DNA from: Comamonas sp. lk
GTDB lineage: Bacteria > Pseudomonadota > Gammaproteobacteria > Burkholderiales > Burkholderiaceae_C
Direction of reading: 5' to 3'
Assembly (NCBI GenBank): GCA_945860595.1
Contig: CAMAQV010000024.1
Coordinates: 1-45,153, forward strand
Length of the DNA stretch: 45,153 nt
The position numbers and the translations under genes are program-made. This document shows positions 15,964-26,260 of this stretch, in pieces (the first letter of the stretch is position 1; every line of letters begins with the position of its first letter). The notes under the pieces are model-generated. The model was not told the origin of the DNA, ran no database searches, and worked only from the letters and a program-made list of their open reading frames with translations.

Positions 15964-16065
15964 TAGCATTCGCCCACGCAGTGCCGCCTGTCGCCATCGC
16001 GCGCTCCGAAAATTGGTTGATAATCGTCCGACAAACGGTTGATTTTCACCCATTTAATCGCCCCC

Positions 16066-17307
16066 ATGTTCCAACGCCACATCGAACCCCTGGTCCACGA
16101 AGCCCTGGCTGACACGCCGGTGGTGGTGGTGCATGGCGCGCGCCAAACTGGCAAAAGCACGTTGGTGCGTACGCTGGCGCAAGAGACCGGGCGCAGCTAC
16201 CTGACGCTGGACGACGGCGCGGTGTTGGCTGCCGCCACCGCCGACCCCCACGGGTTTGTACAGGGCTTGCAGGGGCCGGTGGTGCTGGACGAGGTGCAGC
16301 GCGTACCGGCCTTGCTGCTGGCCATCAAGGCGGCAGTGGACCGGCAACGCGAGCCGGGGCGTTTTGTGCTCACCGGTTCGGCCAAGGTTTTGCAACTGCC
16401 GGACATGGCCGATTCGCTGGCCGGGCGCATGGAAATTTTGACCCTGTGGCCCCTGTCCGCGCAGGAGCAGTCCGGTCATGCCGCGCTCAATATCGCCGAC
16501 GCCTTGTGGGACGCGCGTTGGAGCAGCTTGCAGATTACGCCGGTGGACCGCGCCGACCTGATCAAACGCCTGACCCAAGGCGGCTACCCGGAGGCGATCA
16601 CCCGCACCAGCGACGCCCGGCGCAGCGCCTGGTTTGACAGCTATATCCAGGCGATCTTGCAACGTGATGTGCGCGAACTGGCGCAGCTCGGGCAGCTGAC
16701 CGAAATGCCGCGTTTGCTCGCCCTGTTGGCGCAGCGCAGCGCCAGTTTGCTGAATTTTGCGGAGTTATCGCGCAGCGTGGGCCTAGCCCAAACCACGCTC
16801 AAGCGCTACTTTGCTTTGCTGGAAATGGTGTTTCTGGTGTTGCGTTTGCCGCCCTGGGACCGCAACCTGGGCAAGCGCTTGGTGAAGACCCCCAAAGTCT
16901 TTGTGATGGACCCGGGCTTGCGGGCCCATTTGCACGGCTACAGCGCGCAGACGCTGGCCAAAAGCCACGGTCTGCCGGGGCCGCTGGTCGAGAGCTTTGT
17001 GGTTGCCGAGCTGCACAAGCACCTGGCGTTTTCCCGCGCAGGCCTGAGCCTGTGGCATTACCGCACGCAGACGCATACCGAGGTCGATTGCCTGCTGGAG
17101 GATCGCGCCGGGCAGCTGGTCGGCATTGAGGTCAAAGCCAGCGCCACGGTGGATGCGCGCGATTTCAAAGGTTTGCGGCATCTGGAAGACACCGAGGGCG
17201 CGCGCTTTCGCCACGGCATGGTCTTGTACGCCGGGCGTGAACTGGTGTCTTTCTCGCCCACCTTGTGGGCGGTTCCCTTGTCGGTGTTCTGGGCCATGCC
17301 GGTATGA
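16066..17307 (+). CDS. AAA-family ATPase with DUF4143 domain
   Basis: 413 residues from ATG 16066; the frame extends to a TTG at 16039 but that lies within repeated control sequence. Walker A is GARQTGKST at 24-32, Walker B is VVLDEVQ near residues 73-79, and GRFVLTGSA near 101 is the sensor block. The central arginine finger/helical region is followed by the DUF4143 winged/nuclease-like domain (WHYRTQTHTEVDCLLED plus GIEVKAS), whose E.D..(E/D).K pattern is reminiscent of PD-(D/E)XK nucleases. The role of this family is unknown; genes are scattered in bacteria and often sit in accessory islands. Two GGTTGAT repeats (16015-16021 and 16037-16043) lie just upstream. The next gene starts within its stop codon. 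Confidence 0.87.
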   Translation: MFQRHIEPLVHEALADTPVVVVHGARQTGKSTLVRTLAQETGRSYLTLDDGAVLAAATADPHGFVQGLQGPVVLDEVQRVPALLLAIKAAVDRQREPGRFVLTGSAKVLQLPDMADSLAGRMEILTLWPLSAQEQSGHAALNIADALWDARWSSLQITPVDRADLIKRLTQGGYPEAITRTSDARRSAWFDSYIQAILQRDVRELAQLGQLTEMPRLLALLAQRSASLLNFAELSRSVGLAQTTLKRYFALLEMVFLVLRLPPWDRNLGKRLVKTPKVFVMDPGLRAHLHGYSAQTLAKSHGLPGPLVESFVVAELHKHLAFSRAGLSLWHYRTQTHTEVDCLLEDRAGQLVGIEVKASATVDARDFKGLRHLEDTEGARFRHGMVLYAGRELVSFSPTLWAVPLSVFWAMPV

Positions 17308-17720
17308 GCAAATCTGACGCAACCGCCACCCCATGCCCCTGCGGCCAAACCGGCGCAGCCAAAAAGCCGCTGCCCTACGCCTATTGCTGCGGCCGCTTCA
17401 TCGACGCCTTCGACACCACCCCCGCCCCCGACGCGCAAAGCCTGATGCGCTCGCGCTACAGCGCCTTTGTGCTGGAGCGCGCGGACTACCTCCGCGCCAC
17501 CTGGGACGCGACCACACGCCTGCCCGACTTCACCATTCAGCCCGGCGCGAAATGGCTGGGGCTGGAAGTGCGCGCTACCCGCAGCACGGGCGCAGACAGC
17601 GCCGAGGTGGAATTCGTCGCCCGCTACCGCATGGACGGCCGCGCCGTGCGGGTACACGAGCGCAGCCGCTTTGTGCGCAGCGGCGGGCGCTGGTTCTATC
17701 TGAATGGTGATGCGCTGTAG
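17304..17720 (+). CDS. YchJ family protein (UPF0225)
   Basis: 138 residues from ATG 17304, overlapping the ATPase stop (ATGA). The cysteine-rich N-terminus (CPCG, then YCCGRFID) is an SEC-C-like metal-binding motif. SLMRSRYSAFVLERADYLRATW is the YchJ/NTF2-like signature, and the C-terminal half forms an NTF2-like sheet (VEFVARYRMDGRAVRVHERSRF). Its biochemical role is not established. Coupling to the ATPase implies cotranscription, though YchJ normally appears with unrelated neighbours. Confidence 0.88.
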   Translation: MSKSDATATPCPCGQTGAAKKPLPYAYCCGRFIDAFDTTPAPDAQSLMRSRYSAFVLERADYLRATWDATTRLPDFTIQPGAKWLGLEVRATRSTGADSAEVEFVARYRMDGRAVRVHERSRFVRSGGRWFYLNGDAL

Positions 17721-17756
17721 CTCGCCGCAGCCGCCCGCCTTTTTAAGGAGATTTCC

Positions 17757-19361
17757 ATGCCCGCTTTAACAAGCCAGCTCGACCCCCGCTCCGCCGAATT
17801 TCTGGCCAACGCTGCCGCCATGCGCGTGCTGGTGGACGATTTGCGCGCCCGGTGCGCCGAAGTAGCGCAGGGCGGCGGGCAGGCCGCGCGCGACAAGCAC
17901 CTGGCGCGGGGCAAGCTGCTGCCGCGTGCGCGGGTGCAGGCGCTGCTCGATCCGGGGACGCCGTTTCTGGAACTCGCACCCCTGGCGGCGCTCAACCTTT
18001 ACAACAACGACGCGCCCGGTGCAGGTTTGATCGCCGGGGTGGGGCGGGTCAGCGGGGTGGACTGCATGGTGGTGTGCAACGACGCCACCGTCAAAGGCGG
18101 CACCTACTACCCGATGACGGTGAAAAAGCATTTGCGCGCGCAAGAGATCGCGGCGCAAAACCATCTGCCTTGCATCTATTTGGTGGACTCTGGCGGCGCC
18201 CACCTGCCCAGCCAGGACGAGGTGTTTCCCGACCGCGACCACTTCGGCCGCATCTTTTACAACCAGGCGAATATGAGTGCGCAGGGCATTGCGCAGATTG
18301 CAGTGGTCATGGGCAGTTGCACGGCGGGCGGTGCGTACGTGCCGGCCATGAGCGACGAGACCATCATCGTCAAGAACCAAGGCACGATTTTTCTGGGCGG
18401 CCCGCCGCTGGTGAAAGCCGCCACCGGCGAAGTGGTGAGTGCCGAGGATCTCGGCGGCGGCGATGTACACACCCGGCTCTCCGGTGTTGCAGACCATCTG
18501 GCCGAAGACGACGCACACGCGCTGGCCCTGGCGCGCGAAGCGGTGGCGAACTTGAACCGGCATAAACCGGCAACCGCCGCCCGAGCGCCCGCGCCGCCCT
18601 TGTATGCGGCCGATGGTTTGTACGGCGTGATAGCGGCCGACACCCGCAAACCTTTTGATGTGCGCGAGGTGATTGCCCGCATCGTGGATGCGTCAGAGTT
18701 TCACGAATTCAAACCGCGCTTTGGCGCAACGCTGGTCTGTGGCTTCGCCCATATCGAGGGCATGCCGGTGGGCATCGTCGCTAACAACGGCATTTTGTTC
18801 AGCGAGTCAGCGCAAAAGGGCGCGCACTTCATAGAGCTGTGCTGCCAGCGCCAGATTCCGCTGGTGTTCCTGCAGAACATCACCGGCTTCATGGTGGGCC
18901 GCAAGGTGGAGAACGAAGGCATTGCCCGCCACGGGGCCAAGATGGTGACCGCTGTGGCTTGCGCGCAGGTGCCCAAGTTCACCGTGATCATCGGCGGCAG
19001 TTTTGGTGCGGGCAATTACGGCATGTGCGGGCGCGCCTTCAATCCGCGCTTTGTGTGGATGTGGCCGAACGCACGCATCAGCGTGATGGGCGGCGAGCAG
19101 GCCGCCAGCGTGCTGGCTACTGTGCGCCGCGACGGCATCGAGGCCAAAGGCGGCAGCTGGACCATGGAGGAAGAAGCCGCTTTCAAAGCCCCCATCCAAG
19201 CCCAATACGAAGCCCAAGGCCACCCCTATTACGCCAGCGCCCGCTTGTGGGACGACGGGATCATCGACCCGGCCGATACGCGCCGCGTGCTGGCGCTGGG
19301 TTTGAGCGCGGCGTGCAACGCGCCGCCGGTGCCGACGACCTTTGGGGTTTTCAGGATGTAG
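17757..19361 (+). CDS. liuB: Methylcrotonyl-CoA carboxylase, carboxyltransferase (beta) subunit
   Basis: 534 residues, with a strong AAGGAG ribosome binding site at 17744-17749. N- and C-terminal carboxyltransferase domains show [65 protein letters not shown] and [10 protein letters not shown], which match MCC beta subunits rather than propionyl-CoA carboxylase. It transfers the carboxyl group from biotin to 3-methylcrotonyl-CoA in leucine breakdown, working with the biotinylated alpha subunit encoded at 21309. In most liu operons the beta and alpha genes are close. Here they are separated by nearly 2 kb of unrelated DNA. Confidence 0.94.
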   Translation: MPALTSQLDPRSAEFLANAAAMRVLVDDLRARCAEVAQGGGQAARDKHLARGKLLPRARVQALLDPGTPFLELAPLAALNLYNNDAPGAGLIAGVGRVSGVDCMVVCNDATVKGGTYYPMTVKKHLRAQEIAAQNHLPCIYLVDSGGAHLPSQDEVFPDRDHFGRIFYNQANMSAQGIAQIAVVMGSCTAGGAYVPAMSDETIIVKNQGTIFLGGPPLVKAATGEVVSAEDLGGGDVHTRLSGVADHLAEDDAHALALAREAVANLNRHKPATAARAPAPPLYAADGLYGVIAADTRKPFDVREVIARIVDASEFHEFKPRFGATLVCGFAHIEGMPVGIVANNGILFSESAQKGAHFIELCCQRQIPLVFLQNITGFMVGRKVENEGIARHGAKMVTAVACAQVPKFTVIIGGSFGAGNYGMCGRAFNPRFVWMWPNARISVMGGEQAASVLATVRRDGIEAKGGSWTMEEEAAFKAPIQAQYEAQGHPYYASARLWDDGIIDPADTRRVLALGLSAACNAPPVPTTFGVFRM

Positions 19362-19384
19362 CGTTAGCAGAGAGGGAAAAAGTG

Positions 19385-20545
19385 ATGAAGCCGTATCTCG
19401 CCGCCGTGCTGGCGGTTTGGTGTTGGGGCATTGGCCCCGCATGGGCGCAAGACACCAGCCCTGCGGCTGCGCCGCCCACGGAGTTGTTGGCCAAAGACCT
19501 GCGGGAAGAAGTTGTCCGCATCCAGGTGACGGTCAAAGACATGTATGGCCGCGAGGCCACCAAGCCCGTGCCCATCACCATCTACCGTCCGGCAGGGGAG
19601 GGGCCTTTCCCATTGGTGGTCATGAACCATGGCCGCTCACCGGCGGAAAAACGTGCGCAGCAAGGCCGATCCCGTCCCGAGACTGTCGCGCGTTACCTGG
19701 TCGCCAAGGGTTTTGTCGTCATGGCGCCCACGCGTATCGGCTACTGGGAAACCTATGGCGACTTTGACCCGGAAAACAGTGCCTGCAAAACCATCGAGCC
19801 CATGTCGATTGCCGCTTCGCAGCAGGTACTGGCCACGGTGGAATTCGCCAAAACCTTTCCCTATGTCGATGCCAGCCGCTGGTTGGTCGCCGGCCAATCG
19901 GTGGGTGGATTGACCACCGTGGCGACAGTGGGCCGGGCCCCTGCGGGCTTGCTGGGCGGTATCAATTTTTCGGGCGGAACCGGGGGCAACCCGGACCTGA
20001 GCCCGGGAAGTCCGTGCAACCCGTCCGCCACGACCCGCTATTGGGGCGACATTGCAAAAAATGCCAAGGCTCCCATGCTTTGGATGTACTGGGAGAACGA
20101 CAAATACTGGGGTCCCAGCAACCCCAAGACCTGGCACCGTGCCTGGGTGGACAGCGGCGGACAGGCTCAATTTTTAGGCTTGGGCCCGTCTGGCAAGGAC
20201 GGCCACAACGGCCTCCATGAAGACATGGACCATTGGCTGCCCGTGGTGGACCGCTTTTTGCAGGACTTGGGTTTTGACCAGCCCGCGATTGCCACCGCAC
20301 CACCGCCAAGCGGCTTTGCCGATCTCGCAGACCAAAGCCGGGTACCCGCAGGGGCTGCAGGCAAGGCCGCGTACGCCAAGTTTCTTGACATGGCTGCACC
20401 CCGGGCTTTCGCGGTCAGCACACGGGGTGGCTATGGTGTTGCCCGGGGCGACTACGCAGTCGGGCGCGCATTGGGCAACTGCCAGCGATTCGGTAACCCA
20501 TGCAAGCTCTATGCAGTCGACGCCGATGTGGTCTGGACGCCTTGA
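19385..20545 (+). CDS. Secreted dienelactone-hydrolase-like alpha/beta hydrolase
   Basis: 386 residues from ATG 19385. A signal peptide is clear (YLAAVLAVWCWGIGPAWAQ, cleavage after AWA), so it is periplasmic or exported. The catalytic triad candidates are the serine in GQSVGG, aspartate in YWENDKYWG and histidine in KDGHNGLHED. After the hydrolase domain a 60-70 residue C-terminal segment (AFAVSTRGGYGVARGDYAVG, then ALGNCQRFGNPCKLYAVDADVVW) holds two cysteines that could form a disulfide. This tail is shared by a subset of such proteins. The substrate is unknown, probably an ester or lactone. Placement inside the leucine cluster is not obviously functional. Confidence 0.85.
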   Translation: MKPYLAAVLAVWCWGIGPAWAQDTSPAAAPPTELLAKDLREEVVRIQVTVKDMYGREATKPVPITIYRPAGEGPFPLVVMNHGRSPAEKRAQQGRSRPETVARYLVAKGFVVMAPTRIGYWETYGDFDPENSACKTIEPMSIAASQQVLATVEFAKTFPYVDASRWLVAGQSVGGLTTVATVGRAPAGLLGGINFSGGTGGNPDLSPGSPCNPSATTRYWGDIAKNAKAPMLWMYWENDKYWGPSNPKTWHRAWVDSGGQAQFLGLGPSGKDGHNGLHEDMDHWLPVVDRFLQDLGFDQPAIATAPPPSGFADLADQSRVPAGAAGKAAYAKFLDMAAPRAFAVSTRGGYGVARGDYAVGRALGNCQRFGNPCKLYAVDADVVWTP

Positions 20546-20550
20546 AGGGT

Positions 20551-20598
20551 TTGACCCAGGAGGGTGCTATGTGTATAGTTTTTAAAATTCGTACACAT
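20551..20598 (+). promoter_or_regulatory. Promoter and operator of the VapBC module
   Basis: A -35 TTGACC (20551-20556) and -10 TATAGT (20574-20579) are 17 bases apart. An inverted repeat ATGTGTA (20569-20575) / TACACAT (20592-20598) overlaps the -10 and the start region, with a centre-to-centre distance of about two helical turns. This is the expected layout for autorepression by a ribbon-helix-helix antitoxin. Confidence 0.65.
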
Positions 20599-20610
20599 TG
20601 AGGGTGATTT

Positions 20611-20898
20611 ATGCGAACCAATATCGAAATTGACGACAAGCTCATGGAAGCCGCCATGGCGGCCGGCGGCTTCAAGACCAAGCGCGAGGCGGTGGAAGCG
20701 GGTTTGCGCCTGGTCGCGCGGCGCAAGGTATACGACGGTTTGCGCGCATTGCGTGGCAAGTTGCACTGGGATGACTCCGACGAAAGCTGGGCCACGCTGC
20801 GCACACAGCCGACCCTGGTCGTGAATGAAGCATCACCCGCGCCGTATGCCGTCAAGACTACCAAGGCGGTCCCCGCTAGACGAGGTCGTACTAAGTGA
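20611..20898 (+). CDS. VapB-type ribbon-helix-helix antitoxin
   Basis: 95 residues. MRTNIEIDDKLMEAAMAAGG plus FKTKREAVEAGLRLVARRK is the MetJ/Arc-like RHH fold of the VapB (DUF2191) family: a DNA-contacting beta strand followed by two helices. The C-terminal part carries WDDSDESW, which in relatives inserts into the toxin active site, and ends in a basic tail. AGGGTG at 20601-20606 serves as ribosome binding site. The stop overlaps the GTG start of vapC. Confidence 0.88.
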   Translation: MRTNIEIDDKLMEAAMAAGGFKTKREAVEAGLRLVARRKVYDGLRALRGKLHWDDSDESWATLRTQPTLVVNEASPAPYAVKTTKAVPARRGRTK

Positions 20899-21296
20899 TT
20901 CTGGTGGACTCCAGCGTCTGGATTGACTTCTTCAACGGCGCATCGAACTCGGCAGTGGATCGCTTGGATGCGCTGCTGAGCGATACCAGTTCGACGCTGG
21001 CTACGGCAGACTTGGTCGTGTATGAGGTGTTACGGGGTTTTCGTTCCAGTCGCCTTCTGGTGGACGCGCAGGAGCTACTGTCGGAGTTGACCCAAGTGGA
21101 GCTCGGTGGTTTGTCACATGCAATCCAAGCCGCAGACCACTACCGCGCTCTGCGCGCCCTTGGCTATTCCATCCGCAGTCCGATTGATGTGCTCTTGGCC
21201 AGTTACTGCATCACGCATGGACATTTGCTGCTGCACCGGGACGCTGATTTTGATGTTTTGCAGACCCTGCGTGGCTTGCAGGTAATGCCGCATTAA
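20895..21296 (+). CDS. VapC-type PIN-domain toxin
   Basis: 133 residues from GTG 20895 (GTGA overlap with vapB). Active-site acidic residues are D5 in ILVDSSVWIDFF, E44 in LVVYEVLRGF, D98 in SPIDVLLASYC and D116/D118 in HRDADFD, the complete PIN metal-binding set. VapC toxins cut specific tRNAs or rRNA. This is the third toxin-antitoxin pair in about 10 kb and lies only 12 bases before the MCC alpha gene, so readthrough from its promoter may contribute to expression of the downstream leucine genes. Confidence 0.9.
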   Translation: MILVDSSVWIDFFNGASNSAVDRLDALLSDTSSTLATADLVVYEVLRGFRSSRLLVDAQELLSELTQVELGGLSHAIQAADHYRALRALGYSIRSPIDVLLASYCITHGHLLLHRDADFDVLQTLRGLQVMPH

Positions 21297-21308
21297 CGAG
21301 GGTTATCC

Positions 21309-23336
<2,028 letters not shown>

Positions 23337-23350
23337 ACAATCCCGCCACC

Positions 23351-24271
23351 ATGGACATTACTTTTTGCTGCGCTGATACCAATGCGGATGAATGGCTGCC
23401 CGGCCTGCGCGCCGCACTGCCCGAGGCCACCATCACGCTGTGGCAAGCCGGCGCGCCGCCCGCGCGCTACGCCATCGTCTGGCAGCCGCCGCGCCAATTT
23501 TTTGCCGAGCAGCTGCAGCTGCGGGCGCTCTTCAATATGGGTGCCGGGGTCGATGCCTTGATGGGCCCGCACCTGTCGCCGAACACGCTGGTGGTGCGGC
23601 TCAATGACGCCGGCATGGCCGACCAGATGGCAGAGTACGTGTGCCATGCGCTGATCCGGCATTTCCGCGAATTCGCGGCTTACGACCAGGACATGGCGCA
23701 GCGCCAGTGGACCTACCGAGAGCCCTTGCCGCGCGAACAGTTTCCCGTGGGCGTTATGGGCTTGGGTGCGCTGGGCGAGCGCGTGGCGCGGGCTGTCGGG
23801 GTATTTGGCTTCCCCGTGCGGGGTTGGAGCCGCAGCGCTAAGCAGATTACGGGCGTGGAATGCTTCAGCGCTTCGGAAGGGTTTGCGCCTTTTTTGAGAG
23901 GCACGCGCGTGCTGGTCAATATGCTGCCGCTGACCGCCGAGACCGAGAGCATCTTGAACCGCAGCACGCTGTCGCAGTTGCAGCGCGGTGCCGTGCTGAT
24001 CAACGTGGCGCGCGGTCGGCATTTGGTGGAGGAAGACCTGCAGCCCTTGCTGGATGGCGGGCAGCTTGCCGCCGCCGTGCTCGACGTGTTCCGCCAGGAG
24101 CCGCTCCCCGCCGACCACCCGTTTTGGAGCGATAGCCGCATCACCATCACGCCACACACCGCCGCGCGTACCCTATTCCAGGAAACCGTGGCGCAGATCA
24201 GCGGCAAGCTGCGTGCGTTGGAGCGGGGTGAGGCGATTGCCGGAGTGGTCGACATGCAGCGCGGATACTGA
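23351..24271 (+). CDS. Glyoxylate/hydroxypyruvate reductase A-like D-2-hydroxyacid dehydrogenase
   Basis: 306 residues. The NAD(P)-binding Rossmann motif is GVMGLGALGERVARAVG, with RGWSRS following, which suits NADPH preference. Catalytic residues are R221 in VARGRHLVE, E250 in RQEPLP and H269 in TPHTAART. FNMGAGVDAL and LNDAGMADQMAEYV match GhrA (YcdW) rather than other D-2-hydroxyacid dehydrogenases. It would reduce glyoxylate or hydroxypyruvate, and possibly branched 2-ketoacids, in the cytoplasm. GhrA-like genes are often found in liu operons, so a role in leucine-derived ketoacid metabolism is conceivable but unproven. Confidence 0.87.
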   Translation: MDITFCCADTNADEWLPGLRAALPEATITLWQAGAPPARYAIVWQPPRQFFAEQLQLRALFNMGAGVDALMGPHLSPNTLVVRLNDAGMADQMAEYVCHALIRHFREFAAYDQDMAQRQWTYREPLPREQFPVGVMGLGALGERVARAVGVFGFPVRGWSRSAKQITGVECFSASEGFAPFLRGTRVLVNMLPLTAETESILNRSTLSQLQRGAVLINVARGRHLVEEDLQPLLDGGQLAAAVLDVFRQEPLPADHPFWSDSRITITPHTAARTLFQETVAQISGKLRALERGEAIAGVVDMQRGY

Positions 24272-24277
24272 ACGGCT

Positions 24278-25192
24278 ATGGCAATTCCGCGCTTCGTCCA
24301 CCTCACCGACGTCGGCCCCCGTGACGGTCTGCAGAACGAAAAGCAGCCTGTGCCCGCCGCCGTCAAGATCGAACTGGTGCAGCGCTTGCAAGCAGCGGGT
24401 CTGAAAGACATAGAGGTCACCAGCTTTGTCAGCCCCAAGTGGGTGCCGCAGATGGCGGATAACGCCGAAGTGATGCGCGGCATCCCCCGGAAAGGCGATG
24501 TGCGCTACGCCGCCCTCGTTCCGAATATGCAGGGCTTGGAAGCCGCATTGGCTGCGCGTGCCGACACGATTGTGGTGTTCGGCGCGGCCAGTGAAGCCTT
24601 CAGCCAGAAAAACATCAACTGCTCGATTGCGCAGAGCATCGAGCGCTTTCGGCCGGTGGTGGCTGCTGCGCTGGCGGCGGGCGTGGCGGTACGCGGGGCT
24701 ATCTCGTGTGCGGTGGGGTGTCCGTATGAGGGTGGGGTAGCGCCCGCGCGTGTGGGCTTGGTAGCGGGTTTGATGCGCGAGATCGGCGTGCAGCAGGTCA
24801 GTGTGGCCGACACCATTGGCGTGGGCACGCCGCGTGCGGTGCAGGCGGCGATGGAAGCGGTGCTTACGCACTTCCACATCGACGCGGTTATCGGTCATTT
24901 CCATGACACCTACGGGCAGGCACTGGCCAACACACTTGCGGCTTTGGAGATGGGCGTGTGGCACTTCGACACATCGGTGGCCGGTCTGGGCGGCTGCCCC
25001 TACGCCAAAGGTGCCACCGGTAATGTGGCGACCGAAGACGTGGTCTACATGCTGCATGGCATGGGTATTGAGACTGGCATTGATCTGGAAGCCTTGGTCG
25101 ATGCGGGCGCATACATCAGCGCTTTTTTGAACCGCCCTACGCTGTCGCGGGCTGCCACCGCTTTGCTTGCACAACGCCAAAGGACGACCTGA
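24278..25192 (+). CDS. liuE: Hydroxymethylglutaryl-CoA lyase
   Basis: 304 residues, a TIM-barrel enzyme of the HMGL-like family. DVGPRDGLQNEK near residues 11-22 provides the metal ligand D11 and catalytic R15. VTSFVSPKWVPQMAD, SVADTIGVGTP, IGHFHDTYGQALAN (histidine ligands) and the cysteine loop AGLGGCPYAKGATGNVATED complete the active site. It cleaves 3-hydroxy-3-methylglutaryl-CoA into acetyl-CoA and acetoacetate, the last specific step of leucine degradation. Also called mvaB. It is six bases after the GhrA-like gene and one base before the DUF1289 gene, so the whole run is one operon. Confidence 0.95.
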   Translation: MAIPRFVHLTDVGPRDGLQNEKQPVPAAVKIELVQRLQAAGLKDIEVTSFVSPKWVPQMADNAEVMRGIPRKGDVRYAALVPNMQGLEAALAARADTIVVFGAASEAFSQKNINCSIAQSIERFRPVVAAALAAGVAVRGAISCAVGCPYEGGVAPARVGLVAGLMREIGVQQVSVADTIGVGTPRAVQAAMEAVLTHFHIDAVIGHFHDTYGQALANTLAALEMGVWHFDTSVAGLGGCPYAKGATGNVATEDVVYMLHGMGIETGIDLEALVDAGAYISAFLNRPTLSRAATALLAQRQRTT

Positions 25193-25193
25193 T

Positions 25194-25445
25194 ATGCGCC
25201 GCCCCATTGCCGTAGCCGACCGCTACAAACACCTGCTCGCGGCCCGCGTGGGCGATGCGGTGCAGTCGCGTTATGCGCCGCCCTCGCCCTGTATTTCGGT
25301 GTGCAAGATCGACCCGGCTACGCGCTGGTGCATCGGATGCTTGCGTAGCCTCGACGAGATTGGTGCCTGGGCCAACAGCAGTGACGACGACAAGCGCGCA
25401 GTCTGGGGCCTTATTGCCCTTCGCTTGAAGGAGCCCGCAGCATGA
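25194..25445 (+). CDS. DUF1289 domain protein
   Basis: 83 residues from ATG 25194. The core SPCISVCKIDPATRWCIGCL plus RSLDEIGAW is the DUF1289 signature with four cysteines (C-x3-C, C-x2-C) likely to bind a metal or iron-sulfur cluster. The C-terminal helix is KRAVWGLIALRLKE. The N-terminal 30 residues are basic and not part of the domain. Function of the family is unknown. It starts one base after the HMG-CoA lyase gene and overlaps the next gene by ATGA, so it is translationally embedded in the leucine operon. Confidence 0.87.
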   Translation: MRRPIAVADRYKHLLAARVGDAVQSRYAPPSPCISVCKIDPATRWCIGCLRSLDEIGAWANSSDDDKRAVWGLIALRLKEPAA

Positions 25446-26095
25446 AGACCATCACTTTTTACTTCGACTTTATTTCGCCCTACGCCTATTTGGCGTTTGA
25501 GGAGTTGCCCCGGGCGCTGGCCGGTTTGTCGTACTCCGTGCGCTACAAGCCGGTGTTCTTCGGCGGCTTGTTGCAGCACACCGGGCAGTTGGGGCCGGCC
25601 GAGTTACCGGGCAAACGCGAGTGGGTGTACCGGCAGACGCAGTGGCTGGCGCATACCAAAGGCATCCCGTTTGCGATGCCGGCGGCGCATCCTTTCAATC
25701 CCTTGCCCTTGCTGCGTCTGGCGGTGGCCACCGATCCTGCGGGGGAGCCCAACCGCTATGTCTGCGAAACCATCTTCCGCCATGTCTGGGTGGGTGGTGC
25801 GGACGCAGCAGACCCGGCACGCCTTGTCGATTTGGCCGCCGCATTGCACGCTGCCCGCGCCCCGTATCTGGAGCCCCAAGCTGCCAAAGATCGGCTCACG
25901 CAGCACACGCAAGAGGCCATCGCAGCCGGTGTCTTCGGCGTGCCATCCTATGCCGTCGATGACCGCGTGTTCTGGGGCTTGGACGCCTTGCCCATGCTGC
26001 GCGCATATCTTGAAAACGACCCGGTATTGGATGCCGCGCCATGGCAGGCCGCAGCCGAGGTGCCCTACGGTATTCCTCGGCGCAAGACCCCGTAG
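25442..26095 (+). CDS. 2-hydroxychromene-2-carboxylate isomerase / DsbA-fold (kappa GST-like) protein
   Basis: 217 residues. FYFDFISPYAYLAFEEL places S12 at the position that activates glutathione in kappa-class GSTs and 2-hydroxychromene-2-carboxylate isomerases. It replaces the CxxC of DsbA. GVFGVPSYAVDDRVFWGLDALPML is the second family signature (cis-proline loop and C-terminal helix). The middle is the helical insertion. The family uses glutathione for isomerisation in aromatic degradation, but such genes also occur beside branched-chain amino acid genes without aromatic pathways. The physiological substrate here is unknown. It is the last gene of the operon starting at 21309. Confidence 0.85.
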   Translation: MKTITFYFDFISPYAYLAFEELPRALAGLSYSVRYKPVFFGGLLQHTGQLGPAELPGKREWVYRQTQWLAHTKGIPFAMPAAHPFNPLPLLRLAVATDPAGEPNRYVCETIFRHVWVGGADAADPARLVDLAAALHAARAPYLEPQAAKDRLTQHTQEAIAAGVFGVPSYAVDDRVFWGLDALPMLRAYLENDPVLDAAPWQAAAEVPYGIPRRKTP

Positions 26096-26260
26096 TCCAC
26101 CATGCGGCATCTGGCCCGAGGGTAAGTACCGACTTCGTCAGCTACGGGTCAGTCCGGCGCAAGCTGCGGTTAGCTTCACGTAAGTGGTGGGTCAGTGCCC
26201 GCTTGAACAATTGCGCAGGCCTTGATTTCGAGGTCCATCACAATGATTCAGGAGCAGTCC

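Noticed and set aside
26146..26196. GGGTCAGT direct repeats (26146-26153 and 26189-26196) before the MFS gene
   Set aside because: Too short and not symmetric or helically phased in a convincing way; no promoter elements could be aligned with them.
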